From Ascaphus truei (Eukaryota; Chordata; Amphibia; Anura; Ascaphidae), in NCBI GenBank assembly GCA_036426205.1, contig CM071569.1:2687297-2751296 (forward strand): a stretch of 64,000 bases of DNA, in the 5' to 3' direction. This document shows, in pieces, positions 37,511 to 48,439 of this stretch. A program made the translations under genes and the position numbers. Positions within the stretch are counted from its first letter, which is position 1. Each line of letters begins with the position of its first letter. A model generated the notes under the pieces. The model was given only the letters and a program-made list of their open reading frames with translations, was not told where the DNA came from and ran no database searches.

Positions 37511-37731
37511 CAATCTCTTCCCCTCATTTCTTTCTCTCCCCACACTTCCCTACTACCTTATAATGCACAAATTGTTTTGTCTCCTCTCTCGCTCTCTCTC
37601 TACACTCCCTCTCTTCTCCCTCTCTCCCTTTGTCTCCCCTTCTCAGCATTTATTCCCTCATGTGTCAGCTGACTTCCTCTCTTTGTTTCTTCTTCGTTTC
37701 TGTAAACTTTAGAACTATACTCGACTCCTTA

Positions 37732-38108
37732 GGCTGCGTCCATAGAAGGTGGCGACGCGAGCTTGATGCTGCCCAGCCCGAGTCCGGTGAGTGATTTCCT
37801 GCATGATAGAGAGCATTGCAGGAGCACACGCCGCGATCGGCGAGGCGGGGTGGGGGGAGGCGGGCAGTGACGTGCTGGGCCAATAGCTGCGACGCACCGA
37901 GTGTGACGTTGATGCTGCTCGCGCTGATTGGATGTTTCAGCCACAGCGCGCTGAAAAACAGCTTGGCTGTCGGCTGAGAAAATCAACTCCTGAGCACGCC
38001 TGCGGACGCTCGCATGAGCCCCTCTCAAGACATCCTCATTGAGGATACCGGGGCTCAGCGCGGAGCGTGCGACGGCACAGTGCTGCTTGTCTTTCTATGG
38101 ACGCATCC
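37732..38108. mobile_element. PIF/Harbinger-like GC-rich MITE, block C copy
   Basis: Counterpart of 22914-23294: GGCTGCGTCCATAGAA at the left, CTATGGACGCATCC at the right, TTA on the left and TA on the right. Confidence 0.7.
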
Positions 38109-38109
38109 T

Positions 38110-39140
38110 ATCTGCCACAGGCTATGTGGATGATGATGTCACAGATACATAGCCTACAGGTACGACACCCAGTGGCTGACTAACTGTCAGAAAAATGGCT
38201 AAACTCATAGAATAATTAAAAATAGAATGTATCCAATTATATCAAACACAGACAGAAAATGCGCCCTGATCCCAGGAACCAGCATACACAATCTGGTCAC
38301 GCCACACAGGTTTCCCAAATACTAGTAGGTGCTGTAAGGCCGTGTCTGGTTTGTACAAGTTAATTTGGGATAAGTACCCGTTTAAAGTTGTAAGCTTTGA
38401 AGTAATGTATACAGTCTGGAGGGGGTGGGGTGTACTAAATGAAAGCCAGGATCAAATAGGTTCTTTGTCGGTACAGGTAAGTGGGCAGCCTACATGTGCC
38501 AAGTGCTTCTTACTGGATCTGCCATCACGTTCTATACAAACAGCCCAGTGATGGGCGAGTGGAGATTAATACAGAGAGTTTTCCATCGATATATGACCGG
38601 GCAGCATGAAGGTTGGAAGCGAATGAGATAGACGGGCGGATAGCACTGTATGCAGGTTCTCTTTATGGAGGGAGAACCTTGATGAACATTATAATGATGG
38701 TGTGCAATGCACCATTTGTGTTTTGATGTCGGGGTAGGGCGTTACCATACATTAATGTCAAACGTGTGTAGTGAGCGGGTTACATTCGGGGATGTCACCG
38801 ATTAATGATTGGGAAGAAATTAATTCTAATGAGTATCTTTGCAAGCAGAGACGGTGCCGGGAGATGATTGGCCCAGTTCAGAGAATCCATGAGTCGGATG
38901 AATTACAAAATAGCGCAGAATAGATTATTGCTTTACAAATAGCCACCGTACAATAATCATTTCCACGATACATTGTTTATGTCGTCCCCCCGATAGCAGT
39001 GAAGGAGTCACATTGCTGGGTGTTTCACTTCATGTGACGGCAGGAAGTAAACGAGCGGCTGTAGCAGATTTTCATGAAACGAGCCACTGTCCACTACATC
39101 TACAAAGGGGTTAAATCAGAGGTGGCCAACTCCAGCACTT
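38110..39140. other. No gene seen (block C)
   Basis: Counterpart of 23300-24338. Confidence 0.5.
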
Positions 39141-39143
39141 AAG

Positions 39144-39893
39144 GTAGGCTGACCATGTTTCCTTGAGCACAAAACGGGACATTGGGATGGCAGAGAAGAA
39201 ACGAGACAGGGTTATGTAATATTCCGTATTCATGAAAAAGTAAGAGATAACAAACGTTTATTTACCCCCACACCCCACTGCAGGGCATTTACTTATGAGT
39301 CAAAATAACAAACGTTTTATTTACCCCACACCCCACCGCAGAGCATTACTTTACTGAGTCACATAACAAACGTTTTATTTACCCCCACACCCATGCGGGG
39401 CATTACTTTACTGAGTCACAATAACAAACTTTTTATTTACCCCCACACCCCACTGCGGGGGCATTACTTTACTGAGTCAGAAGCACGATGGATTTCTAGC
39501 AGGTTCAGCGGTGGGGGATCATTGCCAGCGCCAACGCTAAAGAAACAACGATACGAGTACAATGTGGACTCCGATCGTACTAAGCAGCGAGAAAGCGTTC
39601 GCATCCGTCTCATACTAGCGCGTGTTCTCCTCTGGGCAAGAAGCCTGGCCCTGATTGGATAGAAGTAATGGAACTTCCTCTTTCGTCACACTAGTGGTGT
39701 TACTGTACGCATGGATAGCAGAGAGCCTTATGGGAAATAAAAACCCGCGCTCAGTTTTTTACAAAAAAATCAAAACTATATATAGTTTATTAAAAACGGG
39801 ACAAAATTGACATTCATATAAAACGACGGGACGGTCAGGATATGAAAAAAAAAACGGTACTGTCCCGTTTAAATCGTTATGTATGGTCAGCCT
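39144..39893. mobile_element. Palindromic MITE carrying a 61-bp array, block C copy
   Basis: Counterpart of 24341-25100. The 61-bp array inside is at 39250-39478 (about 4 units). Confidence 0.65.
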
Positions 39894-40001
39894 ACTTAAG
39901 CGCCACCAACAGGTAGCCACACACACACACGTCTCTCAGCACAAAGTTATTGCTCAACCACAGAAAGTTGATCCCTGCAGATACAATGTTGGATTCTAGA
40001 C

Positions 40002-40370
40002 CCAGTGAGGAGAAGGAGGCTATTTTGGGTGCAGAGCGGCCCAGTGAGGAGAAGGAGGATATTCTGGGTGGCAGAGACAGTCCCAGTGAGGAGAAGGAGG
40101 CTATTTTTGGTGTGCAGAGGCAGCCCCAGTGAGGAGAAGGAGGTGGTGGGCTAGGCTAGGGGGTGGAGGGGCTATTTGGTGTGCAGAGGCAGCCCAGTGA
40201 GGAGAAGGAGGCTATTTCTTGGTGTGCAGAGGCGGCCCCAGTGAGGAGAAGGAGGCTATTTCTTGGTGTGCAGAGGCGCCTCAGTGAGGAGAAGGAGGCT
40301 ATTTCTTGGTGTGCAGAGGCAGCCTCGTGGGAGAAGGAGGCATTTCTGGTGCAGAGCAGCCGGTGCCAGA
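40002..40370. repeat. 44-bp minisatellite, block C (about 8 units)
   Basis: Counterpart of 25214-25568. One unit holds a stray GTGGTGGGCTAGGCTAGGGG insertion near 40143 that is not in A or B, probably read error. Confidence 0.85.
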
Positions 40371-40617
40371 TGGCTATGAAACTCCTTGGCTTAGACTAGT
40401 AATGTCAGCCGAAGGACGTAACAGATGGATCAGTCGACTTTTTCTCATGCTACCAGATGCTGATTGGGACACAGTTAACCTCTTCACTACCAGAATGTGC
40501 CTCAGCTTGCATTGCAGTGCCCCTTCTCCTGCAAGGAGTTAATGAAGTTCACTGTGATCTTTCAAACTTTGTGTAAAGCAGCTAAACATGCAGCATGGGA
40601 CATTCTCTCTCACATCT

Positions 40618-40963
40618 TTTATTTATTACCGACTGAGCAGGGGGTCTCCCGAGTGAAAGCGCGTCGATTTCAGCTCCGGGGATCCCTGCTTTCGAGATGC
40701 TTTCCTCCGTGGGGGATGCTGGTATCTCTGGGAGTTAAATGTTTAGGTCACACGGGCCTACAGGAAACGCAAGCGATGACATCACAACTTCCTATGGCCC
40801 ACGTGACGCGGGACATTTAAAGGCCGCCATTTGTAGGCACACAGTTGCCTGGCTCCAGGGATACCGGACCGCCACGGAGGGTAAGTATCTCTGGAAGCAG
40901 GGGGTGCCCGGTGCTGAAATTAATGGAGTTCATCTCCAGAGAACCCCTTCTTCAATACTATAA
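40618..40963. mobile_element. Promoter-like palindromic repeat, block C copy
   Basis: Counterpart of 25840-26188 with scattered deletions. Confidence 0.65.
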
Positions 40964-41085
40964 TTAAAAAAATATATATTAAAAAAACAATGTGCAGTGC
41001 TCACATGTTCAGCGGCTTAATTCAAATGGAACAACATAGATTTACATTTCCTTAAAAACTATACTATATGTGCACTAACTATACA

Positions 41086-41292
41086 AACAAGGACAGTGAG
41101 TGTGATGCAGGGGAACCGGGTTCAAATACCAGCCTTGTGACCGTGAGCAGTCACTTTTACCTCCCTGTGCCTCAGGCACCGAAAACATAGATGTAAGATG
41201 TACTAGGCAAGCGGAACTCGTGTGCCTGCAAAATGATAGGTTAGTGCTGCGTACACTATCAGTGCTATATATATATAAAGAAAACATTATTA
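41086..41292 (+). mobile_element. tRNA-derived SINE, block C copy
   Basis: Counterpart of 26312-26522. Confidence 0.8.
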
Positions 41293-41344
41293 TGAAAAAG
41301 CTACGACCCTAATGAGTGTGGGCTCTGTGGGAAATCGTGGCCCG

Positions 41345-41950
41345 TGAGTCAGTAAGCTGCGTTTTGGGTACCACTGGGGAAAGAAGGGCGGTGTTATTTC
41401 GTGTGTCATGCTTGCTGTACGCTGGTCTTTTGATACCTTTTCAGACCCAGTAGATTGTTCTATTGGTGCTGGGGAAAGAAGGCGGTTGTTATTTCGGTCA
41501 TGCTGTGCTGTACGCTTGGTGTTATCTCAGACCCAGTAGATTGTGTGTATTGGTCCGGGGAAAGAAGGCGGTGTTATTTCGGTCATGCTTGCTGTACGCT
41601 GGTCTTATTGATACCTTTTCCAGACCCAGTAGATTGTTGTATTGGTCGGGGAAAGAAGGCGGTTGTATTTCGGTCATGCTGCTGTACGCTTGGTGTTATT
41701 TCAGACCAGTAGATTGTTGTATTGGTGCTGGGGAAAGAAGGCGGTGTTATTTCGGTCATGCTTGCTGTACGCTGGGTTTATTCTCAGACCCAGTAGATTG
41801 TTGTATTGGTGCTGGGAGAAGAAGGCGATGTTATTTCGGTCATGCTTGCTGTACGCTGGTCTTATTAATACCTTTTCTCAGACCAGTAGATTGTGTATTG
41901 TGGTGCGGGAAAGAAGGCGGTGTTTATTTCGGTATGCTTGCGTACGCTTG
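41345..41950. repeat. 85-bp minisatellite, block C, first part
   Basis: About seven units. The array breaks off within a unit at TACGCTTGGTGGGTAGGGAG and resumes at about 42860. Confidence 0.85.
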
Positions 41951-42860
41951 GTGGGTAGGGAGAAGAAACCATTAAAAGCAGGCTTAGTTGCAAGCTTGCG
42001 CCAGGGCCCCCGGACCGCGCACTTGAATGCGAGAGCGGGGTACCCCCCGTGGCCTAGCGGTGCATGTGGGGTACGACGGCGCCGCAGTGTGGGGTTAGCC
42101 ATCCGCTACGCGCGGATGCCTCCCATACGTACGTTTTCCAGAAGCGACGCAGACGGGGTACACGGGGGCTGAGCGGGGGGCCCCCTAGGACGGGCGATTT
42201 TTGGGACTCCCAGGGGCTAGGGCTCTCGCGTGTTCCGAGCTACCCACGCTGAGGGTGCGTTGCTGGTTTTTTTTGTATTGGCGCTTGCGCCCTGTGTGCC
42301 GCGTGGTGTCGGGCTGGGGCCCCCGCGAAAGCGCTCCCCGAGCGGAGGCCTGGTGTTGATAGTGGGGCCGGGCGCGCCGGCTGCCCTCGAACGGTGGTAG
42401 GGGCCTGCGGCCCCCCACGCGGAGAGCGGGCCTACGACTGAGACAGGGTGTCCGTAGGGAGAAGAGTACGGATCATGCCTGTGTCTCCTACACCGCGGGC
42501 CACGATTAGGCGCCTACACCTAGTCCCCCCCCACCGGTCACCACTGGTAGCCTTGTACTTCGGCGCCCTGGGTCGAGGTGGTCGAGGGACGGGGACCCGG
42601 GCCGACGGGCGGCGTGGCTCCCGTGGTGTCGTGTTGTGCGAGGTGTTAGACGGGTGGAGCAGCGACTTTAGCGAAAGGGGGAGGGGCGAGTAGACGCGAG
42701 AATAGCCAAAGGAAGGGGGTGCGGTGTGATGAGAGAGAGAAGGGAGGGGGGTGTTGTTAGGCTGGTGCTCGGTGGCAATGCCGGTAGGGGCCTTCGCCCC
42801 GTTGGTGGGCGTTAGGTTTGGCGCGTGGGGGGGGGGGTGGAGGGGGTGGTGGCAGGGTTG
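41951..42860. other. GC-rich stretch of unknown origin inside the 85-bp array
   Basis: Strongly GC-rich with a G excess on the plus strand, unlike anything else in the window. It interrupts a tandem array in mid-unit, and no counterpart exists in blocks A or B. It has frames of 60-80 codons but no recognisable domain. It could be a low-quality or chimeric read segment, contamination or a real insertion. A sequence-quality origin is most likely because an N gap follows 190 bases later. Confidence 0.6.
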
Positions 42861-43205
42861 TTCGGGATTGTTGTATTGAGTGCTGGGGGAAAGGAAGGCG
42901 GTGTGTATTTACGGTCATGCTTGCTGTACGCTGGTGTGTGGTATTCTCAGACCCAGTTAGATTGTTGTATTGGTGCTGGGGAGAAGAAGGGCGGATGTTA
43001 TTTCGGTAATGCTTGATGTACGCTGGGTTCTTATTGATACATTTTATNNNNNNNNNNNNNNNNNNNNNNNNNNNNNNNNNNNNNNNNNNNNNNNNNNNNN
43101 NNNNNNNNNNNNNNNNNNNNNNNNNNNNNNNNNNNNNNNNNNNNNTCGGTCATGCTTGCTGTACGCTTGGTGTTATTCTCAGACCCAGTAGACTGTTGTA
43201 TTGTT
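42860..43205. repeat. 85-bp minisatellite, block C, second part, with gap
   Basis: Array units resume around TTGTTGTATTGAGTGCTGGG, are cut by an N run and end at CAGACCCAGTAGACTGTTG, the same last unit as in block A. Confidence 0.85.
43048..43145. other. Assembly gap (98 N)
   Basis: Run of N within the 85-bp minisatellite. Confidence 1.
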
Positions 43206-43344
43206 CCTGGGGAAGTGGACATTTGTCTGTAAGTTGTGAGATCACTGAGGGATTCACAACATTACTATTACTTCAACAAACCCGATTATCCCAAAGTCAG
43301 GAGACTGTATTCAGTATCAGCGTGTACAATCACCGCATTTACAC

Positions 43345-43620
43345 CAGGGCTTCTCAAACCCCGGCAACAGGTCAGCTTGAGGGTATCCCTGCTTCAGCAC
43401 AGAAGGCTCAATCAGTGGCTCAGTGTGGCTGGCAAACTCCAGTCCTTAAGGGCCACCAACAGGTGAGGTATTAGGAATTATCCCTGCTTCAGCACAGAAG
43501 GCTCAATCAGTGGCTCAGTGTGGCTAGCAAACTCCAGTCCTTAGGGGCCACCAACAGGTGAGGTATTAGGGATTATCCCTGCTTCAGCACAGGAGGCTCA
43601 ATGAGTGGCTCAGTCTTTGA
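43345..43620. repeat. hAT-like MITE remnant amplified as about three ~95-bp units
   Basis: GGCTCAATCAGTGGCTCAGT occurs at 43405 and 43500, with a third variant at 43595. Between them lie AACTCCAGTCCTTA and CCACCAACAGGTGAGG, words of the CAACTCCAGTCC hAT-like family. The period is about 95 bp. Confidence 0.75.
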
Positions 43621-43942
43621 CCCTGAAAACTAATCCATAATGTTGACTCCTCCCTATGATTAATGCCAAAGAAGTATCAATATTACTAATATCACTAGGC
43701 AGGCAGGAGACGTATCCTTACCCCTTCTCCGTTAACATGACTATCTGCTAACATGACTCTGTTTTGCACACACCGCAGACATGCCACTATCAGCACACAT
43801 CGGTACCTCCATTTAACTTGATTACTCCCATTAACCTTATCTCAATTACCTTTTTAACTGTAATTAGTTCTGTCCTTTATTTGAGGCCAAATAAGTGATG
43901 GTGGGTAATAATGTGCCGGAAACCCTCCACCGTACTGTGTAC

Positions 43943-44190
43943 AGCAAATAAAACTACCACATTGTGACCACATTCACACGCCTCAGCCAGGTCTGCCACC
44001 CTGCCCTTCCCCATTATCCCTCAGCATACACTGCTTCCGCTGCAAAAGGTGACACACGGTGTGCTTGGTTGCATGTCATTACCCAGAATCCCGGCTGCAG
44101 CGGAAGTGCTGTAGGGATAACGGGGAGAGGCCGGGTCGCAGAGCTGTCTCAGGCGTGTGAATGTGCTGACGAGTGGTGTTTTTATTTGCT
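43943..44190. mobile_element. Palindromic MITE with AGCAAATAAAA ends
   Basis: Left arm AGCAAATAAAACTACCAC, then CACATTCACACGCCTCAG; the right arm is the inverse, ending GTGGTGTTTTTATTTGCT. The arms pair over about 100 bp around a short centre that includes CATTACCCAGAATCCCGGC. Superfamily unassigned. Related pieces at 48283-48430, 51726-52092 and 63203-63460. Confidence 0.75.
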
Positions 44191-44194
44191 CTAT

Positions 44195-44570
44195 TTGATG
44201 CAGATTGTTACCCAGGAACATTTCTGCACCACAGACGTGGCTGCGGGTTTGGATGTTATTGAAAATGGGAAGGGAGGCCCAGACTGACGCAGAGTTTGTT
44301 ACATCACATTGTAACAGTCACTGTCTAACACCGCCCGAAAGCCTCCCGGCTGCCAAACGTATAAACAGCACTGGGAGGGGAAAGAATCGAACTGAAGGTT
44401 ATCGGATGGTTTCCTTTAATACACAAGGTGCTGTTTTTGCTCTAGCATTATTTATTCTTATTAATGGCACAAGGAATTTTTATATCTGATACAGCTGAAG
44501 AAGTTATTGTTCCTCAGAAGTGCACCAGAAACATGGATACGTGATGTTCTTTTCGGCAGTCCTGTTACAG
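44195..44570. other. No gene seen
   Basis: Ordinary composition, no repeat or exon recognised. Confidence 0.45.
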
Positions 44571-44574
44571 TCTG

Positions 44575-45436
44575 ATAGTATTGTATGTCTTTATATAGCG
44601 GCAAAAGTGTACTCAGCGCTTCACAAAGTATGGGGAATTATAATGATACATTAAGCGCAGCAAAATCAGACAATAGGAAAGGAAATCCCTGCCCCAAAGA
44701 GCTTACAATCTAAGAGGTTTGATGGGGAATTTACAGAGACAGAGGGTGAGGGAATAAGTGCTGTAGAAGGCAGTGCTTGGTCACAATGGGTGGTAGGAGT
44801 GACTGAGTGTGGGACAGTAACCATGAGTGCAGGCTATTGGGATGCTTGATTTGTGGGGCAAGTTTTAAGGTTAGTCAAATAACTTAAAAGTTAACACACT
44901 TTACAGGGGAAGAGATGGCAGGGAGGCGTGGGTGAAATCAGGTGTGTGTGTCTGGCTTCAGGCTTAAGGGAGATCCCCAGCAGCAGGAAGGAGTAGATAG
45001 AGGGTGTGAATAGAGGATTTGTGGGGGTGCTTTTTATTGAGGGGTAAAGAAGTTGTTGGGAGAGGGGTGTATAAATAATGGTGCAGTGGGGAGTGGGGAA
45101 GTTGGCAGGAACAGAGACGTTCACCAAGGAGTGAGGAAACAGTAAACAGAAAAAGCAATAGGGTGGGCATAGTGAGATGCAGGAGGAGAGACTTCCCAGG
45201 TATTGGAGGATAGGAAGAGTACAAAGAATCACAGCTTTTTGAATGGTAAGATCTCACAGCTGCAGAGTTGTTGTTGTGCAGAGTCCCGATCTTCCTCCAA
45301 TCTTCACCTCCAATTTTAATTTCAAAATTAACTCTGCCACACACTTTAACTGGGACACTTAAGATCTGATTGACAGCAGTATAGGATCTGGGTGTGGATA
45401 TACTTAGGAGTAAAGCATCTTTTTTACTTCCTATAG
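44575..45436. repeat. Probable dispersed repeat of unknown class
   Basis: Starts with ATAGCGGCAAAAGTGTACTC and AGCGCTTCACAAAGTA, followed by ATCAGACAATAGGAAAGGAA; a related stretch is at 48440-48560 and a fainter one at 58935-59100. After 44880 the plus strand is strongly purine-rich and codes for nothing recognisable; the complementary frames are proline/serine-rich and are likely spurious. Confidence 0.4.
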
Positions 45437-45627
45437 CAGTGTTTTTCAACTAGGGTTCCCCAGGCATGGCTAAAGGGTTTCCTGTCATTTTCTGGTCATT
45501 TGAAAATTGTATCAAATACAGAAGAATTTACAATGTTTCTGATCACAGAGTCGCTATTACAGATGGTTGGGGGTTCCTCAGTGTTTCACTTAGGGTTCCT
45601 TAACCACACAAAGGTTGGAAACCCCTG
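45437..45627. mobile_element. hAT-like MITE, TSD TCCTATAG/TCCTATAC
   Basis: Starts CAGTGTTTTTCAACTAGGGT and ends GGTTGGAAACCCCTG. Flanks TCCTATAG (45429-45436) and TCCTATAC (45628-45635) agree at 7 of 8 positions. Contains one copy of the segment that is amplified in its sister at 45935-46998. Confidence 0.8.
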
Positions 45628-45639
45628 TCCTATACTGTA

Positions 45640-45934
45640 GCTTTGGCCTGCTGGTCAATTATGCTAAGGCAATACAGAACCTGCAGCACAATCACAGGAA
45701 GGGCTGCACCCGGCTACGGACCTGGATCTAAGAAACGGGGGTTTTAACAAAGACGAACAACCGAGAAGATCCTGGGTTCTTGAGTGGGCCACAAGTGTAA
45801 TATATGTTGAGGTTTATGTACATTCCCTCATACCATAGAAAACAGTGCAGGATGTAACTGCTGCTTGAAGGGCAAGTACCATGTAATGGGAGCAGGACGG
45901 AATTTAAGAGGCCTGGAATAACTATACCCTAGTC
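45640..45934. other. No gene seen
   Basis: Ordinary sequence between two sister MITEs; nothing recognised. Confidence 0.45.
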
Positions 45935-46998
45935 CAGTGTTTTTCAACAGGGGTTCCCCAGGCGTCCCTAAAGGGTTCCCTGCAATGTTTAGGTAATTTG
46001 AAAATTGTACCAAATACTGAAGAATTTACAATGCATCTGATCTCAGAAGCGCTGTTAGAGAGGGTTGGGGTTCCTTACAATGCATCTGATCTCAGACGCA
46101 CTATTAGAGAGGGTTGGGGTTCCTTACAATGCTTCTGATCTCAAGACCGCTATTAGAGAGGGTTGGGGTTCCTTACAATGCATCTGATCTCAGACGCCTA
46201 TTAGAGAGGGTTGGGGTTCCTTACAATGTCTGATCTCAGACGCACTGTTAGAGAGGGGGGGTTCCTTACAATGCATCTGATCTCAGACGCGCTATTGAAG
46301 AGGGTTGGGTTCTTACAATGCTTCTGATCTCAGACGCCTATTGAGAAGGGTGGGGTTCCTTACAATGCATCTGATCTCAGACGCGCTATTAGAGAGGGTT
46401 GGGGTTCCTTACATGCATCGATCTCAGACGCGCTATTAGAGAGGGTTGGGTCTTACATGCATCTGATGTTAGACGCGCTATTAGAGAGGGTTGGGGTTCC
46501 TTACAATGCATCTGATCTCAGACGCACTATTAGGAGGGTTGGGGTTCCTTACAATGCATCTGATCTCAGACGCGCTATTAGAGAGGGTTGGGGTTCCTTA
46601 CAATGCATCTGATCTCAGACGCGCTATTAGAGAGGGTCGGGGTACCTTACATGCATCTGATGTTAGACGCGCTATTAGAGAGGGTTGGGGTTCCTTACAA
46701 TGCATCTGATCTCAGATGCACTATTAGAGAGGGTTGGGGTTTCTTACAATGCATCTGATCTCAGACGCGCTATTAGAGAGGTTTGGGGTTCCTTACAATG
46801 CATCTGATCTCAGACGCGCTATTAGAGAGGGTTGGGGTTCCTTACAATGCATCTGATCTCAGACACACTATTAGAAAGGGTTGGTGTTCCTTATAATGCA
46901 TCGGATCTCAGACGCGCTATTAGAGAGGGTTGCGGTTCTGCAGAATTTCACAATACAGTTATAGGGTCCCTTAACCAAAAAAAGGCTGCATACCACTG
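45935..46998. mobile_element. hAT-like MITE with massive internal 49-bp expansion
   Basis: Same ends as 45437-45627: CAGTGTTTTTCAACAGGGGT on the left, CTTAACCAAAAAAAGGCTGC and CCACTG on the right. The interior has grown to a tandem array (46028-46935). No target duplication is evident. Confidence 0.8.
46028..46935. repeat. 49-bp minisatellite (about 18 units) inside a MITE
   Basis: Units contain TTCCTTACAATGCATCTGAT, CTCAGACGCGCTATTAGAGA and GGGTTGGGG. Some units vary as GATGTTAGACGCG or lack a base. Confidence 0.95.
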
Positions 46999-47337
46999 GC
47001 CTTCACTTCCTAAACTTCACTTCTCTTCACTGCAGAAAGGGCTCAGCTCATTGCTGCAAACTAATTGCTGATAAATTGGCGCTAATCTTTGTTTCTTAAC
47101 ATCAATCTATCAAAGCACTTTCCAGAAAAATTCCCCCAAACATTGTCCGAGCCTTCCCTAAACAAATGATCAAACGGCCTGTTCACACCCTGTTTTACAT
47201 GACTTTTTGTCTTTTGTTAATAACATAAACATCTGCCGGGTGTGAAAACGTTCCCCGGCTAATAATTTGTTTTAAAATTCTTCATTTTTTTATTATCAAG
47301 AGTCGAAAATAATAACATTTACCTTACGTCAACGTGC
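46999..47337. other. No gene seen
   Basis: AT-rich sequence upstream of the CpG-rich segment. Confidence 0.5.
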
Positions 47338-47660
47338 CCTGCATCATAAACCATGTGACTGATTATCAGGGTCCCTTACTTTGTGTGGCGTGGTGGTGCG
47401 GTGGCGTCTCCCGGCACCCTGCTGCATTTCCCCCTCCAACTGCTGCGAACAGGGCTGCACGGCGTCAAGTGACGCCGCGTTGCCATGGTAACCAACCGTG
47501 ACGTCGCGCAGCGTCTGGTTACCATGGCAACGCGCCATCATTCGGCACCGAGCCGCCATTTTCACTGCAGTCGGAGGGAGAAATTGCAGGAGAATAACGG
47601 AGAATGCCGGAGACGCTGCCGCACCACACCGCACCCCCCCCGGAGGTAAGTGCCCGAAAC
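47338..47660 (+). promoter_or_regulatory. Candidate CpG-rich promoter with paired RFX X-boxes and a CRE half-site
   Basis: Two X-boxes, GTTGCCATGGTAAC (47479-47492) and GTTACCATGGCAAC (47518-47531), both fit the RFX consensus GTNRCC-N(0-3)-RGYAAC. They lie in a perfect 19-bp inverted repeat (47476-47494 / 47516-47534) with TGACGTCG (47499-47506) in the 21-bp spacer. A YY1-type GCCGCCATTTT follows at 47552-47562. This spacing of factor sites, CpG density and the following ATG and splice donor look like a vertebrate TATA-less promoter. RFX sites are known from ciliary genes and MHC class II genes. The direction is inferred from the downstream donor. Confidence 0.5.
47604..47645 (+). CDS. Candidate first coding exon (14 codons) ending at a splice donor
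   Basis: ATG at 47604 with A at -3 opens a frame reading MPETLPHHTAPPPE, ended by GGAG|GTAAGT, a near-perfect donor at 47646 in phase 0. It lies 40-130 bp downstream of the YY1 and X-box motifs, where a first exon would be expected. I do not recognise the protein and saw no convincing downstream exon in the window, so the gene could have a long first intron. A caution is that a repeat family here (25840-26188) also has a YY1-type motif followed by GGAGGTAAGT, so the resemblance to an exon could be inherited from a transposon. Confidence 0.35.
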
Positions 47661-48282
47661 CCGGAGTCTCCGGGTGAAACCCGGAAAGGTGGCTGCCCTG
47701 CTGATTATTCCATCACTAAAATGGCCCATTTGTGAAAAAAATATATATGACATCAATAAATTGAGCCAATGTGTGGCCGCTCCGTATATATTTGACATCC
47801 CATTCATCCGCTCACCCTGATTATGAGAGACAGTCTCAGCTGCCCATAGGTCTGGGTTATGTTGTGCTTGATGCAATAAGCCAATGTATACAGAATCCCA
47901 CTGGCACGGGCCCCTCTGTCTCCTGTGCCGAGATGTTTTTATAATAACGTCACCCGTATAATAACAGACCACAGATCAGACGCTCCTTTTGTTTCCCTTG
48001 TTGCCACAAGACTGTGGCCTGATAGTCAGAGATGGTGATTAGATTCCGTACACATGGCTCCGATAAGACATACTGAGCTGATGATGCGCGTGGCTAGAAG
48101 CAGCGCATTTGCCGTGCTAATTGGCAGCACTGAGCCATTGCACTTACTGAGGATGTATCCGTGGAAAGTCCCAACTCTGGTAAACACAAGCAGGACACCT
48201 CATGTTTGCGTTGTACGTTGCACAGCCGCAGAGTCCTCGCTAGTCTTTATGTGAGAAGAGAAAAAATAAAAAAACATATTAA
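47661..48282. other. No gene seen
   Basis: Would be the start of intron 1 if the candidate exon is real. No repeat recognised. Confidence 0.45.
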
Positions 48283-48430
48283 TGAGTGGCACTGTGCTCA
48301 TTTGCATGTCATTACCCAGAATCCCTGGCTGCAGTGGAAGCACTGTTTGTGAAGCGGTAATGGGGAAAGACAAGGGTTGCAGACCTGTCTGAGACATGCA
48401 AATGCACCACAAGGGGTATTTTTATTTGCT
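48283..48430. mobile_element. Half copy of the AGCAAATAAAA palindromic MITE
   Basis: Contains CATTACCCAGAATCCCTGGC and the right-hand arm ending GGTATTTTTATTTGCT. The left arm is missing. Confidence 0.65.
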
Positions 48431-48439
48431 ATGTATGTA

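Larger units (their letters stand above)
27280..43205. repeat. Block C: third copy of the ~14 kb locus, noisy, ends at the unique flank
   Basis: Follows block B order throughout. Many single-base deletions relative to B suggest unpolished sequence. Contains a GC-rich insertion (41951-42860) and an N gap (43048-43145) within its 85-bp array. Block C plus 43206 onward gives one uninterrupted version of the whole locus. Confidence 0.85.
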
